A DNA stretch of 64,000 nt. Source: Mya arenaria (taxonomy: Eukaryota > Mollusca > Bivalvia > Myida > Myidae). The DNA lies in contig NC_069135.1 in assembly GCF_026914265.1 (NCBI RefSeq), forward strand, positions 32,532,756 through 32,596,755, written 5' to 3'. Positions 46,219-57,989 of this stretch are shown in pieces. The position numbers were made by a program, and so were the translations under genes. Numbering within the stretch: position 1 is the stretch's first letter; each line of letters begins with the position of its first letter. The notes beneath the pieces were generated by a model. It was given only the letters and a program-made list of their open reading frames with translations, did not search any database and was not told where the DNA came from.

Positions 46219-46644
46219 TTAAAGCTGAACTCTCACAGATTAAACGTTTTTACAACATTTTTTTTTCTTTTTTGTCTTTGAATTAGCATTTTTTTGCGTA
46301 AATATCTTCAAACAAGTGATAAAAGACTGCTGTCAATAGATCCGGTCGCGGATTTTCATATTTCCGTTAAAAAAATGTTTTTATGCTGAAACCGTTACTG
46401 ACGTATTTACGTTCGAAAACTGATGTTTAATGCCAGAAAATTCATTTTTCTTAATGCTTTAGTAGCGTTCAAAGCCATACAATTGCAAAGAACATCAATT
46501 TTTGAACTAAAATATCAAAATCGGCGCTCTAATTTTTCTCAGCGGTCTGACTGGCTTTCATGCATTTTCGCATATTTTGGCTCGTTCCAAGACAAAAAAT
46601 AAAAATGTTGTCAAAACTTTCAATATGTGAGAGTGCAGCTTTAA
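46219..46644 (+). mobile_element. Palindromic TTAA MITE, copy 5, enlarged centre
   Basis: TTAA at both ends. The centre has an extra segment (tttacgttcgaaaactgatg, then tttaatgccagaaaa) that recurs at 47087-47170, outside the element. It therefore either carries an insertion or belongs to a longer subfamily. Confidence 0.82.
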
Positions 46645-46835
46645 AGCCGAAGTCAAGGAACTAAATACGCATGTGTGTATTCTCTCGGGTAACATGCGTA
46701 CATGTATCTGCATGTGGTTCCATGTGAATACATTGGAACAGTTTTTGATGTATGGTTAAGATTTAGTGTTTGCTAAGTGTTGACGCCATCGATTACATGA
46801 GAGTTATCACATTAACTTGACATTTTTATTTGAAA

Positions 46836-46910
46836 ACACCACCACCACCACCACCGCCACAACCACCACCACCACCACCACCACCACCACCACCACCAAC
46901 AACAACAGAC
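46836..46910 (+). repeat. (ACC)n microsatellite
   Basis: About 24 trinucleotides, mostly ACC with a few interruptions. It yields poly-Pro or poly-Gly open frames on both strands that are not genes. Confidence 0.95.
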
Positions 46911-47084
46911 AAGCATATATATGCCAATGACTTACACATTGCCGCATGTGTAGACACCCTTACTAGCGTCCGTACAGGTACAGGATTGGCTACATCCGTC
47001 AAGCCATGTCTGGTCTTGCTGGTAGCTCTGCCCCTTGTATACACAAGATGCTGACAAAAGAGATCAGATCACAATTTCACATAA

Positions 47085-47290
47085 ATGTATTTACGTTCGA
47101 AAACTGATGTTTAATGCCAGAAAACTCATTTTTCTTAATGCTTTAGTAGCGTTCTTAGCCATACAGTATAAATTGTCGATCGTAAATGTTAAAAACCGAT
47201 ATTTTATAACCAGTATTTTAACACTGGTTTCCATATATTTACGCAAAAAATGGCTCACTTTATAGTGAAACGAAATAAATCGTGATCTTC
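47085..47290 (+). mobile_element. Fragment related to the enlarged TTAA MITE
   Basis: tatttacgttcgaaaactga, then tgtttaatgccagaaaactcatttttcttaatgctttagtagcgtt matches the centre of 46219-46644 closely; it ends with 'tggtttccatatatttacgc', a family block. No ends are preserved. Confidence 0.7.
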
Positions 47291-47973
47291 TGTAAAATCT
47301 CGTAGCTGATTCCAGGCACATTTCGGAACGAATTCAAAGTAACGTGATTAACAAAAAAAAGCACAATGTAATATATCAATATTTATGATTTCTTTTCTGC
47401 TTAGCTACGACTGCAACACGATCTACACAGTAGTAAACATAATTATAACGAATCCATGATGTTATTTAATCATGTTATACGAATCTCAGGACAATTATTC
47501 AATACAATGTTTTACTTAATGTCATAATTGTAAAAAAGAATACCAAAATTAAAAACAAGATTGTGTCGAAGACCGGTGTCGCCAAAATTGCAGTCAGGCG
47601 TTGTAACGTCTGAGCTTCGAAGGCTTACTCTAAACGGGTGATATAATTAAGCGATACACCTAGATTGGTAATATCACGTGATAACATGCCAATCACGCAT
47701 AAGGAATGAATTCTACTAGGTAGACATACCCAGTAATCTTTTTTAATGCAAAAATACGAAAAGACTGCGAAAAGTAAATTAATTGTAAACTAGGTGGTAT
47801 TTCAGTTAGTAAGTTTTCATTGCATTGTACACATCGATACCAAGATTATGTCACTTTTCGACAATTTTCTCTTTTTTTTTGCTTTTTCATCATACGGAGT
47901 ACAGTCCCTTTAAAAAAAGCAAATTTCATTAAATGTTTAGCGTTAGGTTTCTTAAGCGCGACATCATCTTGCA
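47291..47973. other. AT-rich intergenic DNA, nothing recognised
   Basis: No supported gene or clear repeat structure. Confidence 0.4.
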
Positions 47974-48131
47974 GGTGCGTAGCTGACTGCACGCAAATAC
48001 GCAGTTGACAGGTTGAAGTTTTTTTCCATACCAAAGCCCCGAATTTGAAATTAAAACCAAAGGGTGGTAGGGAATGAAGGGGCTAGGCGTCGATCTGCGT
48101 TATCCCAATTTGCCCCTAGCTACGCACCTGT
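47974..48131. mobile_element. MITE, 158 bp, TIR CAGGTGCGTAGCT
   Basis: Left CAGGTGCGTAGCTGACTG and right ccctAGCTACGCACCTG are inverse over 13 bp. It is short and non-coding. I see no clear target duplication. Confidence 0.75.
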
Positions 48132-48476
48132 GACTTGTAATCACTCTTCATAAAAAGCAAATTTAAAACGATCGAATACAATTAAATCATGTTTTAAATT
48201 CTTTCGAGTGCTACATTTCTACAATGCATGTACTTTATTTGTTTATGGTATTCGGCTCATCATTAAGTTTTTTTATTTATTTATTTTTATTTATTTTAGC
48301 ATTAAATAAATTAATCGGAATCTCGTCGTCATATAATGCACACATTTATTTAACTCGTTCGGGAAATATGTTAGTAAGCTCGTTGAAAAAAAATAATCTT
48401 GTTGACCATTGACATGCAAATAAGTTTAAGAGGCAATGTTTTAAAAAGTATTGTCCAGTAACAGAGATTTATAACT
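48132..48476. other. AT-rich spacer
   Basis: No feature supported; a 62-codon open frame at 48224 is chance-like. Confidence 0.4.
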
Positions 48477-48835
48477 TTAAAGCTGCACTCTCACAGATAT
48501 ACTATTTTTACAACTTTTATTTTATTTTTTGTCTTGTAAAGATAAAATGTTTGCGTAAACATCTGCACACCAATAATAGAAGAGTGCTGACAAAAAATCA
48601 GACCGTGGATTTCCATATTTCCGTTCGAAAACTAATGTTTTGTGGTGTAAACCGTTACAAACCGTTTAAGAAAAATGCATAAAACATTAATTTTGGAACT
48701 TCAATATAAAAATCTGCGATCTATTTTTTGTCAGCAGTCTTATATAACTGGTTTTTATGGATTTTCGCAAAAAATGGCTCGTTCCAAGACAAAAATAGTT
48801 GTCAAAACGTTCAATCTGTGAGAGTGCAGCTGTAA
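48477..48835 (+). mobile_element. Palindromic TTAA MITE, copy 6
   Basis: TTAAAGCTGCACTCTCACAG to CTGTGAGAGTGCAGCTGTAA; one base change in the right TTAA. Centre aaccgttacaaaccgttt. Confidence 0.88.
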
Positions 48836-49000
48836 GAGTGTACATGTCGGTTATGGTTAAACTCGTTAGTAAGTTTGCTTGTAAGTTTCAAAATGTGTTT
48901 GCAAGCGTGCTTGCAATACAAATGTTTAATAAGGACTAGTAGACGTACAGCAGTTTTAGACTAATTGTACAGTACCAAGTTTTACCATTTTATCATCACA

Positions 49001-49275
49001 ACAGGTGTTGGGCGTTTGTGCATTACATATGTTTTAGCCTTTAATAATTACAGGTGTCAGGCATTTGTAAATAACATATGTTTTAGCCTTAAATAATTAC
49101 AGGTGTCGGGCATTTGTGAATAACATATGTTTTAACCTTAAATAATTACAGGTGTCGGGCGTTTGTGAATTACAAATGTTTTAGCCTTAAATAATTACAG
49201 GTGTTTGGCATTTGTGAATTACATATGTTTTAGCCTTAAATAATTACATGTGTTGGGCATTTGTGAATTAAATAA
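49001..49275 (+). repeat. 49-bp minisatellite, about 5.5 units
   Basis: Unit starts ACAGGTGTCGGGCATTTGTG and continues through attacatatgttttagcc to ttaaataatt. Starts at 49001, 49050, 49099, 49148, 49197 and 49246, an exact 49-bp spacing. Few substitutions. Confidence 0.93.
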
Positions 49276-49732
49276 AAAAATCATTAAAATGCAGTTATTT
49301 ACTTTTTAGAATATTTACTTTTATATAAATGAAAATAACCACAAATGTCACGCTATTGTTAAGTTCAATGATTTCAGTACTGCTCTAAATTTAGATAGAA
49401 CAATTTGGGTATGTGATATTGTACATGCATTATTGTTATTAAGTGTGTTTCAAACTGTTCTAACTTTTAAGCATTTTGGATTTGTTAAAGAAATGAATCA
49501 CGTGTCGTTGACACTATAATTTCATTGGCCAATTTAAAAACAGTCTGGAAGTTATGAGAGAGGGAGATTTTGAGATAGAATAGAAAGGAATATTAAATAA
49601 GAATACTAGATAGTCTGTTCTAAGTTAGACCATATGAAAGGGTTTGAAAAAACAATAACAATTTTAATGAAATAAACATCTAAAAAAAACTAAAAATCGA
49701 CTTATAACAGTATGGAATTCAAGCGACGAATA
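49276..49732. other. AT-rich spacer
   Basis: No feature supported. Confidence 0.4.
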
Positions 49733-50085
49733 GTCATTCGGAACACCTCGGTCATTTTCTATCCAAAACAACCTCGGGTGTAAGGTAGGTTTACAATGTC
49801 AAAAATCGGTACACTTTAACTACGCTGCAAGAAGATTGCGTAGTAATTTCTATTTAGCAGTAAAACTTAATAATTTACCTCTTGGGAATCTTAATAATGT
49901 TTGCAATAATACACTTCACTGGCAATCAATTCAAGTTTAGATCTACAAATACAAGCCCAAACACTGCATTTAAATAATAATAAAATTCGAATTTTACGAA
50001 CTAATTCTACTGATGTACCGGCATACATCCGAGGTTGTTTCCTAAGAAAATGGCCGAGGAGTTCCGAGTGGAAATCCAATAGTAC
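49733..50085. mobile_element. MITE family with TIR TTCGGAACACCTCGGCC, copy 2
   Basis: Left attcggaacacctcggtcat, then tttctatccaaaacaacctcgggtgta; right tacatccgaggttgtttcct, then aagaaaatggccgaggagttccgagt. Same arrangement and size as 45790-46125. Confidence 0.85.
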
Positions 50086-50525
50086 GCAACATGAACGTCG
50101 ACACGAACACATTTCAATTCTGCACCATAACGATTCCACGAGAGACATTTTTCTTATGAGAAAACAGAAAAAAATGGTTAAAGGAAAAAGATGATTTTTT
50201 TTATGTTGCATTATCGTACACATTTTTACTGAAACACTCCACATGTTTTAGACATTTCTGATTAAAAAGTGTTAATGTTTTTTGTGAAAAAGTAAATTTT
50301 ATCTAAAAGAGTCTAATTCTCATTGAAAAGTTTGTTAAAAGACACAGCTAGTATAATGAGGTAGAAGTGTTTTTAAATTCTTTGAACTCTCAATGAATAT
50401 ATGCTGGATAGTTTACGTAAGTGTAAGCCAGATGATACTCCAGGTAGAACTGCTTTTTTTCATTCACACCTACATTTTGATAGAATAGTGACGAATACAT
50501 GTGTTTACATTTTGATAATGGAGTT

Positions 50526-50700
50526 CTGGCCCCAATATCACGAAAATACCCCAGTCTCAAAATCTCAATCTCAGTCTCAACTTATTTTAACAAATTACAG
50601 CATCATATGATTCAATATTGTAAATGTTTTACTCTTTTTAAAATCGCATTCTCTCATTCATTATGATGATAAAAATATTGGTCAATATTTTATATTTTTT
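50526..50700 (+). mobile_element. Half copy of the GGCCCCAATATGACG MITE
   Basis: ctggccccaatatcacgaaa, then atacc, and later 'caatctcagtctcaactta' match the end of the full element at 54976-55366. The other end was not found. Confidence 0.65.
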
Positions 50701-51213
50701 TTTTGACATTTTGTGTTGTAGTAATATTTTTCTTTAGAATATTGAGCATTCATGTTAATAAACAATCATCAATTAATGTAGGTGCGAATGTGCTTTTGAA
50801 AATTGTAAAACATTAGTAGGTTTTAATAATGTCATACTGTATCACCATTGCACTACAACTAGGAGTAAATGTAAGTCAACTCACTTCCATTAACGGTGGT
50901 CTGCTCTTGATGCCCAGTTGTATTAGCATTAGTAGCAGTGGGAGCAGTAGCTGTAGTACCTGTATTTGTTTATTTGTAATAATATCAGACTATTTTTTAT
51001 ATGGTATATTGTTTGGTTTAGTGATTGCTAAATCTTATTGATCAATAAACAGAATGAGGATATCATGTAGTTGCTTTTTGCGTGTACTGTACCGAAAACT
51101 TATTCTAGTATATTACTTGCCCATATCACATTTGCAAACATGTATATTGTTTCTTAAACAATTTTAAATGTATACATGTAACGTAGAAGCACATGGTTTA
51201 AAGCCTAACAGCT
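50701..51213. other. AT-rich spacer
   Basis: No feature supported. Confidence 0.4.
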
Positions 51214-52289
51214 CATAACGAGATGCACACAGCATAACAATACAAGACACTCGACAAGAGACACAGGGTAACAATACAACCACAATACACTCGAAGAGGG
51301 ATACACAGGGTTCCAAAACAACACAAGACACTCGACGAGGGACACACAGGGTTCCAATACAACACAAGACACTCGACGGGAGACACACAGGTTAACAATA
51401 CAACGCAGGACACTCGACGAGAGATACACAGGGTAACAATGCAACATAAATCAATTGACGAGAGACACACATGGTTCCAATACAACACAACACAAGACAC
51501 ATAGAGTAACAACACATGACATTCGACGGGAGACGCACAGGGTAACCATGCTATACAAGACACTCGACGAGAGACACACAGGGTAACAATACAACACAAG
51601 ACACTCGACGAGGGACACACAGGGTAACAACACAACACAAGACACTCGACGAGAAACACACAGGGTAACAATACAACACAAGACACTCGACGGGAGACAC
51701 ACAGGGTAACAACACAACACAAGACACTCGACGAGAAACACACAAGGTAACACTACAACACAAGACACTCGACGGGAGACACACAGTGTAACAACACAAC
51801 ACAAGACACTCGACGGGAAACACAATGGGTAATAACACAACACAAGACACTCGGCGAGAGACACACAGGGTTCCAATACAACATAAGACACTCGACGGGA
51901 GACACACAAAGTAACAAAAGACACTCGACTAGAGACACACAGGGTAACAACACAACACAAGACACTCGACGAGAGACACACAGGGTAACAATAAAACACA
52001 AGACACTCGACGAGAGACACACAGCGTTACAACACAACAAAAGACACTCGAAGAGAGACACACAGGGTAACAATACAACACAAGACACTCGACGCAAGAC
52101 ACACAGGGTAACAATACAACACAAGACACTCGACGAGAGACACACAGGGTAGCAACACAACACAGGACACTCGACGCAAGACACACGGGGTAACAACACA
52201 ACACAAGACACTCGACGAGAGACACACAGGGTAGCAACACAACACAGGACACTCGACGGGAGACACACAGGGTAACAATACAACACAAG
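51214..52289. repeat. 41-bp minisatellite, about 26 units
   Basis: Unit caagacactcgacgagagac, then acacagggtaacaatacaaca. The spacing is 41 bp through most of the array, with small indels at 51420-51540. Because 41 is not a multiple of three and the minus strand of the unit has no stops, long minus-strand open frames (up to 189 codons, Cys/Val/Leu/Ser-rich) appear in all three frames. These are artefacts of the repeat. Confidence 0.95.
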
Positions 52290-52366
52290 CACTCAAGCCT
52301 TATGTTCAAGACCTTTGGTATTTGTTTTATAATATTATATGACGGCCTTCTACCTGTTCAAATTAT

Positions 52367-52518
52367 TGCCCCCGGGTGAAGGCTAGCCCTACAGCGATCT
52401 GCTCTTTTGTCAGCAGTCTTAAATCACTATTTTCCAGACAGACATTAACGCAAAAATTGCTCATTTGAAGACAAAAAAAAGTTTGTCAAACAATTTATCT
52501 GTGAGAGTTCAGCTTTAA
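52367..52518 (+). mobile_element. Fragments of two MITE families
   Basis: 52367-52391 (cccccgggtgaaggctagccc) resembles an end of the AGGGCTATNCCA family. From 52393, gcgatctgctcttttgtcag to gagagttcagctttaa is the right third of the palindromic TTAA MITE (copy 7), ending in TTAA at 52515-52518. Confidence 0.75.
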
Positions 52519-53315
52519 TCCATAGTCTTCACATCTTAGGTCAACGATTCAAGGCCGTCATGGCACAGAAAAATATAATATACTAGCATGTATAAGAATG
52601 CATGTGATTTAGTATCTATGTATAGTAGTAGATATGCTGTAGTATATATGTATAAGAATACATGTTATATTGAATAAATGTGTGTTAGAATAACACACTA
52701 GCAAATTAAAGAGGCCCCTTATTTTTTTTAAATTCATGAAAGGAGTAAAATCAATATCGATAAAATAGACTAGAAATCGTTAAAATTTCCATTGGGGGAA
52801 AACCACCATCCCCTCCTTTGCCAACACTTTAAACCATATTAAATTTCGAGATTCTGATGGAGGGGTGCAATTCAAAAGGCATCGTCCCTAAGCTACGCCC
52901 CCCATCCTTATGTGCAATCCTGGACCCGCCCCTGTACCATGTTTTATATCATATTTGTATAATAATAGAGCTGCATTTGAATCCATGTATAAGAATGCAT
53001 GTGCTTAAGTAAATTATATGTTTATGAATAGTATACGTGATAAATCATATGCACAACAAAACATGTGAAATCGAGTATATGCATATGAATTCACGTGATA
53101 TAGTGCATCTGTTTTTATATTACATGTGCTAAAGTATTTATAATTAATAATACATCTAGAACACATGTTAATAATAGATTTGACATAAAATATATGTGTA
53201 AGAATGCATGTGGTATAGAATATATGTATAAGAATACATTTTATTTAGTTTATATGTATTATAATACTCGTGATATAGTTTGTATGTAAAAGTAATTACA
53301 GTTAATGGTTTCTGA
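52519..53315. other. Spacer with short AT-rich tandem motifs and a dispersed repeat
   Basis: Many loose repeats of 'tatatgtataagaatacatg' type at 52570-52680 and 52975-53290. A repeat of the family at 56033-56200 lies at 52812-52942. A third exon of the ShKT gene may lie here but I could not identify it. Confidence 0.5.
52812..52942 (-). repeat. Dispersed repeat, same family as 56033-56200, minus orientation
   Basis: Read on the minus strand: caggattgcacataaggatg, ggggcgtagcttagggacga, tgccttttgaattgcacccc. The copy at 56033-56200 has ggcggctccagaaattgact, 'agggggcgtgccttagggac' and 'cagccttttggcattcgccc'. Confidence 0.65.
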
Positions 53316-54524
53316 CTAAATCTTCTTCATATAGAATTTACAAGAATATAATATTTTTGAATTTTCATTCTTCCACTTACTTGTGTAATTACACAGTCCA
53401 CAATAATTTTTGCAATTTTCAAAAGCCCAGTTGAAATATTCTCCTTTGCAGTAGAAGTCCTTGTCGAGCAAGTTGCATTGAGTTAGGATGTCTTTACATG
53501 GTGGCTGACCAGCTGGCGTTGTTACAATAATATCAACTGTGGTGGAGCCTGAAACAGCGTTGCCACGATTTGTTTACGCGCTCACATCTTTCGATATTTT
53601 CTTGGCTTTGAATTATTACACATTTTTTATGCCAGTATCGTCGTTATTTGCGGTTTGGCGTAAGGCCTTTCTTTGGCTTAGTTATTATTGTCATGCATAT
53701 TGAACATGTAACAAATTCTTATTGTTTTGAAACAAACTAATGCACCAGTCAATTGTACCCCCCCCCCCAGGTCCTGGGAATGGCGGGGACTTTGACTTTC
53801 GGTCCAGTAAAGCCCGGGTAAAATCCCCACCCTTCGGGTACGAACTGCTGGTAAAATCCCCGCCAAATGCCCTCCAGGGACCCTAGGCAAGGCCCATTCC
53901 CCGCTACTTTTGGCGCGAAGATATAACCACAACATTCACATCCGGCACTGCGGGGCCACATGGAAGATAAAAACGGCCCATTTCCCCCGCTATCCCCGGT
54001 ATACCCCCGGACCATGGGGGCCGTGGTTACAATTGACTGGTGCATAACGTATGCCAAAAGAATAATTCAGACCATACTAAGCACACATATATGAGCCCAT
54101 GCCCTTTAAATAGCTTAATGTACTGATAAGGAAGTCATTTTTATAGCTGTACATTAAAACCATTCCTGACTCAGGATCGTTAAATGATATGACACTATAT
54201 GCCAAGTTTTTTTTTCACTTTAATGCTTGTAATTGGATCTGCAAATTCATTCTTATAAGAAAACACTCCCATTTTTCCACAATCTAAATCATAAATAAAG
54301 CCCAGTCGTATTTGTAATTTATGCCATTTCTTATGAATAAAGTATTTATTGTACACATAGCATACTTTCCAATCGTGAAATACATTTGTTAATAAATAAA
54401 TACTAACCCTCCTCCTCCAAAACATAAATAAAAAAATAAAGTTAAAAAAAGTCCCGTACATACCTGTCTGTGGTCTTGCCGACGCGAGGGTAACGACAAG
54501 AGCAAGGATGATGAAGCTCACCAT
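53316..54524 (-). CDS. Small secreted protein with one ShKT domain
   Basis: Exon 1 (54524-54464) codes MVSFIILALVVTLASARPQT, a clear signal peptide with cleavage expected near ASA-RP. Exon 2 starts at 53548 (acceptor gctgtttcag), in phase. After a short Thr/Pro-rich linker it codes a six-cysteine domain with spacing C-x6-C-x8-C-x11-C-x3-C-x2-C, ending NYCGLC, the ShKT signature. Without further splicing the frame stops at TAG (53316-53318), giving 97 aa. A good donor (A|gtaagt, exon end 53381) suggests a further exon that I could not find. ShKT domains occur in many secreted invertebrate proteins (extracellular matrix, mucus, enzymes) as well as in channel-blocking peptides; nothing here shows a toxic role. 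A TATA box lies just upstream, and a GC-rich MITE sits in the intron. Confidence 0.78.
53741..54044 (-). mobile_element. GC-rich MITE (TGCACCAGTCAATTG family), copy 3, in the ShKT gene intron
   Basis: tgcaccagtcaattgtaccc to gttacaattgactggtgca, full length, opposite in orientation to 34738-35054. It is contained wholly in the intron between the signal-peptide exon and the ShKT exon. Confidence 0.9.
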
Positions 54525-54560
54525 TTTGACGAAAGGTGTCTATGTTCCTAGAGCAGGCCT

Positions 54561-54570
54561 CTTATATAGC
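54561..54570 (-). promoter_or_regulatory. TATA box of the ShKT gene
   Basis: On the minus strand GCTATATAAG, about 40 bp upstream of the ATG at 54524. With initiation about 30 bp downstream the 5' UTR would be only 10-15 nt. The match is good and well placed; short leaders are unusual but known. Confidence 0.6.
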
Positions 54571-54975
54571 GCTGTCGAATACGCCTAATCGTGCCATTCC
54601 TTATCAAAACGGAACTAGCCCACAGCAGAGTTTAGTTCCCAGACCAGGATCCTGTCTAAAGGTACAAGGTGCAAACACAAAAACACGAGTCATGATTTAG
54701 TAATTTTAAAATTGTTTCTCATGCTTTCGTATACGCTCGAAGGGGTTCTTCCAGGATTTGACGTTGAAGGATACGGTTTAGGGCCAATCCCCAAAAAGAA
54801 TCCAAATAGACCCCACCCCTTCCCCCACTTCGAAAAATGGCGCAAATTTGTGTAATTTACGAAGAATTTATATGTTTTATAAACATGAAATGTTCACTTG
54901 GGCATTTTTGAGGAATGTGGATGGGCAGCGGGCGCCCTGAATCCGATAGTGGTTTGAATACGTTATAAGTGTAGG
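54571..54975. other. Upstream region of the ShKT gene
   Basis: No further feature supported. It may contain upstream elements of the minus-strand promoter. Confidence 0.4.
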
Positions 54976-55366
54976 AGATCTTGCCCCAATATGACGAAAA
55001 TACTTAAGTCAAATCTCAACTCATTTTACCACATCAAAAGTTATTAAAATTCAAAAATAATTATTTTTACACCTTAAAACAGCGCATTCTATCATAGAAT
55101 ATTTTGATTAAAACCTTCGGTTAAGATTCCAGTGGGAAAAAACACATTTGAGTACAATTCATTATTTTTAACAATTACTCAAGCATATTTTTTGCTCAAG
55201 AATTAATTCTTCTTTGGAAACAAAATACATTTTTTATCAACATAATCCATCAAAAGGTATAAAAAAACATGCAAGATTTTAAATCGTACTATGCTTTTAT
55301 GTGGTAAAATGAGTTGAGTCTGAGATTGAGATTTGACGTAAGTATTTTCGTCATATTGGGGCCTGT
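54976..55366. mobile_element. MITE with TIR GCCCCAATATGACGAAAATA
   Basis: Left ttgccccaatatgacgaaaa, then tacttaagtcaaatctcaac, then tcattttaccacat; right atgtggtaaaatgagttgag, then atttgacgtaagtattttcg, then tcatattggggc, the inverse. The arms are about 60 bp. A half copy is at 50526-50700. Confidence 0.85.
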
Positions 55367-56032
55367 TCAAATTTCCGTCCTCTGCATGTCCACTTATTTT
55401 TGTTATCTAGCTTAATCTCTTCTAGGCTTGGCAGGGCATGCTTTATAACAAGTGCATATGGTAAACTTAAACAGTTTATGAAAGTTATCAAGCTTAATTA
55501 AATATATGCTTAAAACCTGTTACGCTTTAGATGTTTTTGTTTTTGTTTTTGTGAATAAACTATTATATTCTTTTAAATGTGCTTGTTCTGTCAGTAATAT
55601 TCCAAGCTTACATTAATTAAAATACCAAGCAACAAGTATAGATTTCTCTCCTATAAGATTTCCCTTACAATTTTCTGTGCTTTATTTAATCATCTTTATT
55701 CATAACTTTAATACTAACCATTCAGCTACGACTGGCACCATGTGTCAAGTGCAATATTCGTTGGATTTGCCATATACTTTCTGAAGTCACAGTTATTATT
55801 CAAAATACATATCTCTGATATTTATTGTTCCTATAAATAGAATTTTAAAAATAAGATCCAGTCTTATTTCCAATCAACCTATTTTGCCATTAGATCTTAA
55901 TTAAGTATTTAAGTCTTAAATGCGAAAATATAGCGTGAAAATCGCAGTTGTGTTACCTTGTATATTGTTTGTATTAATTCGTGGCATTGTTCATATACTT
56001 TCCGAAGTGTGATAACCATTCACAATTATTAT
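55367..56032. other. AT-rich intergenic DNA, nothing recognised
   Basis: No feature supported. Confidence 0.4.
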
Positions 56033-56200
56033 CAGAGGCGGCTCCAGAAATTGACTTTTAGAGGGGGCGTGCCTTAGGGACGCAGCCTTTTGGCATTCGC
56101 CCGTTTTTAAGAAACGAAAGTTAACTAGTTTAAAATGTTGGCAGGAGGGTTTAAGGGTACACCCAAAGAACATTTCAACAATTTCTAGTGAAATGGTAGG
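56033..56200 (+). repeat. Dispersed repeat, same family as 52812-52942
   Basis: gaggcggctccagaaattga, tagagggggcgtgccttagg, gacgcagccttttggcattc. From recall, similar 'ggcggatccag...gggggcg' repeats are common in invertebrates. Confidence 0.6.
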
Positions 56201-56844
56201 AACGTACGTCGCGCGCACTTGCTAAAATGATTCCACGCGGTTTATGAAAACGTCAACAAATCAGGTACACCAGGGTTAGCACCATGCCAATGCGATCTTT
56301 TGTAACATGACAATACACAGCAAACAACACCAATCAAATCATTTAAAAATTGAGCAGGAAAGCAATACACAAACGACATACAAACTTTAACTGCGTATAC
56401 CATTACAAAAACTCTCGTAAGCCCCATGCGAAAGGAAAATCACGCAAATGGCCTAAATCTATAATATGACTTAATATGATAATATGATATAGATATCTTA
56501 TGAATCCACCCGAAAGTAACAATGCAAACTTTAGCCATTCGAAAACGCATGCATAAAACAAACGCTTACGCAACAATTTTTCCATCAAAACACGTATATA
56601 CTACTGTTAGCTCAAGAAGAAAAAAAATGGCAAAGTATATGTTTTTGGTATTTAAATACCAGCAATCACCTTGACCTTTAACTCCTTCGTGTCAACCCCA
56701 AGGTGTACGTCTGCACACAAATTTTACCACTTTATGTCGCTCCTTCTTTGTGTAAAAGTGACCTTGTCCTTGAACCAAACAACGCATAATGCAATCCAAT
56801 GTTTTTTCTTCGCATAAAATTCCTATCGTCCACTTAATATCCAC
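56201..56844. other. Intergenic DNA, nothing recognised
   Basis: Two 61-codon minus-strand open frames have no recognisable features. Nothing else is supported. Confidence 0.4.
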
Positions 56845-57370
56845 CTGATGTCAACTTTTTGTCTACCGTATGTTCGACTTTTGTCAACCTCTTGTCCATC
56901 TATTGTTCACCTATTGTTCACCAATTATAAACCCAATGTCCACCTATTGCCTATCTATTGTTCACCTATTGATCACCAATTGTCCACCAATTGTCCACCT
57001 CTTGCCTATCTATTGTTCACCAATTGTCCACCTATTGTCTACCTGTAACCTATCTATTGTTCACCTATTGTTCATCAATTGTCCACCAATTGTCCACCTT
57101 TTGCCTATCTATTGTTCACCAATTGTCCACCTATTGGCCACCTATTGCCTATCTATTGTTCACCTAATGTTCAAAAAATGTCCACCCATTGTCCACTTAT
57201 TGCCTATCTATTGTGCACCTTTTGTTCACCAATTGTCCACCGATTGTCCACCTATTGTCCACCTGTTGCCTATCTATTATTCACCAATTGTCCACCTTTT
57301 GCCTATCTATTGTTCACCTATTGTTCACCAGTTGTCTACACATCGTCCACCTATTGACTACCTCTTGCTA
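56845..57370 (+). repeat. 11-bp minisatellite
   Basis: Runs of 11-bp units such as caattgtccac, ctattgcctat and ctattgttcac, with a loose higher-order pattern of four to five units. An open frame of 180 codons (Pro/His/Leu/Ser/Thr-rich) follows from the 33-bp super-period and is not a gene. Confidence 0.92.
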
Positions 57371-57775
57371 CCAATTGCGTCATCGCACATATTCCGATGG
57401 ATGAAATGGTGATTGTTTAAGTATTTTTTTATTTATTTTTTTCACAATTATGTATAATAATTATTTGTCATAGGAACTGGTTTTTGAGTTTATCACCTTG
57501 CTTTTGTCGTCGAGGTCCAGATGTGATGTCTCTGTCGAATATCCAATAGTTTAACATTCTCCCGAAAATGCACCACAGGCAGCAGCTACGTTGAAAAGAC
57601 CCCCTTTTGACCACGCCACCTTCCCAGATTTGTTTAATGTTAAAAAAAGATGACCAGGACAAAAAATACATTGTAAACAACAATTTACGTGAATGTTTTG
57701 GTTGATGTAAAGATCACTATAATAATGGTTAACGTCTCAGTATTTCAGTAAGACCTATTTGTTTTCTGTTGACCA
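57371..57775. other. Intergenic DNA, nothing recognised
   Basis: No feature supported. Confidence 0.4.
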
Positions 57776-57988
57776 TTAAAGCTGCACTCTCACAGATTTA
57801 CCGTTTTCCAACTTTTTTTATTTTTTGTATTGGAACGAGAATTTTTTTTGCGTAAATATCTGAAAACCAGTGATGAAAAACTGTTGACAAAAAATCAGAT
57901 CGCAGATTTTCATATTCTATTCCAAATTTAATGTTTTATGGCTTAAACCGTTACTAACGGTTTAAGGAAAATGCATAAAACATCAATT
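57776..57988 (+). mobile_element. Palindromic TTAA MITE, copy 8, left half
   Basis: Begins TTAAAGCTGCACTCTCACAG and runs past the centre (accgttactaacggttta) to cataaaacatcaatta, where it changes abruptly into the segment duplicated from 41715-41940. Confidence 0.85.
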
Positions 57989-57989
57989 A

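Noticed and set aside
51205..52309. Minus-strand open frames up to 189 codons, Cys/Leu/Val-rich
   Set aside because: By-product of the 41-bp minisatellite; overlapping frames are equally open.
56870..57412. 180-codon open frame rich in Pro, His, Leu and Ser
   Set aside because: Follows from the 11-bp repeat; no gene structure.
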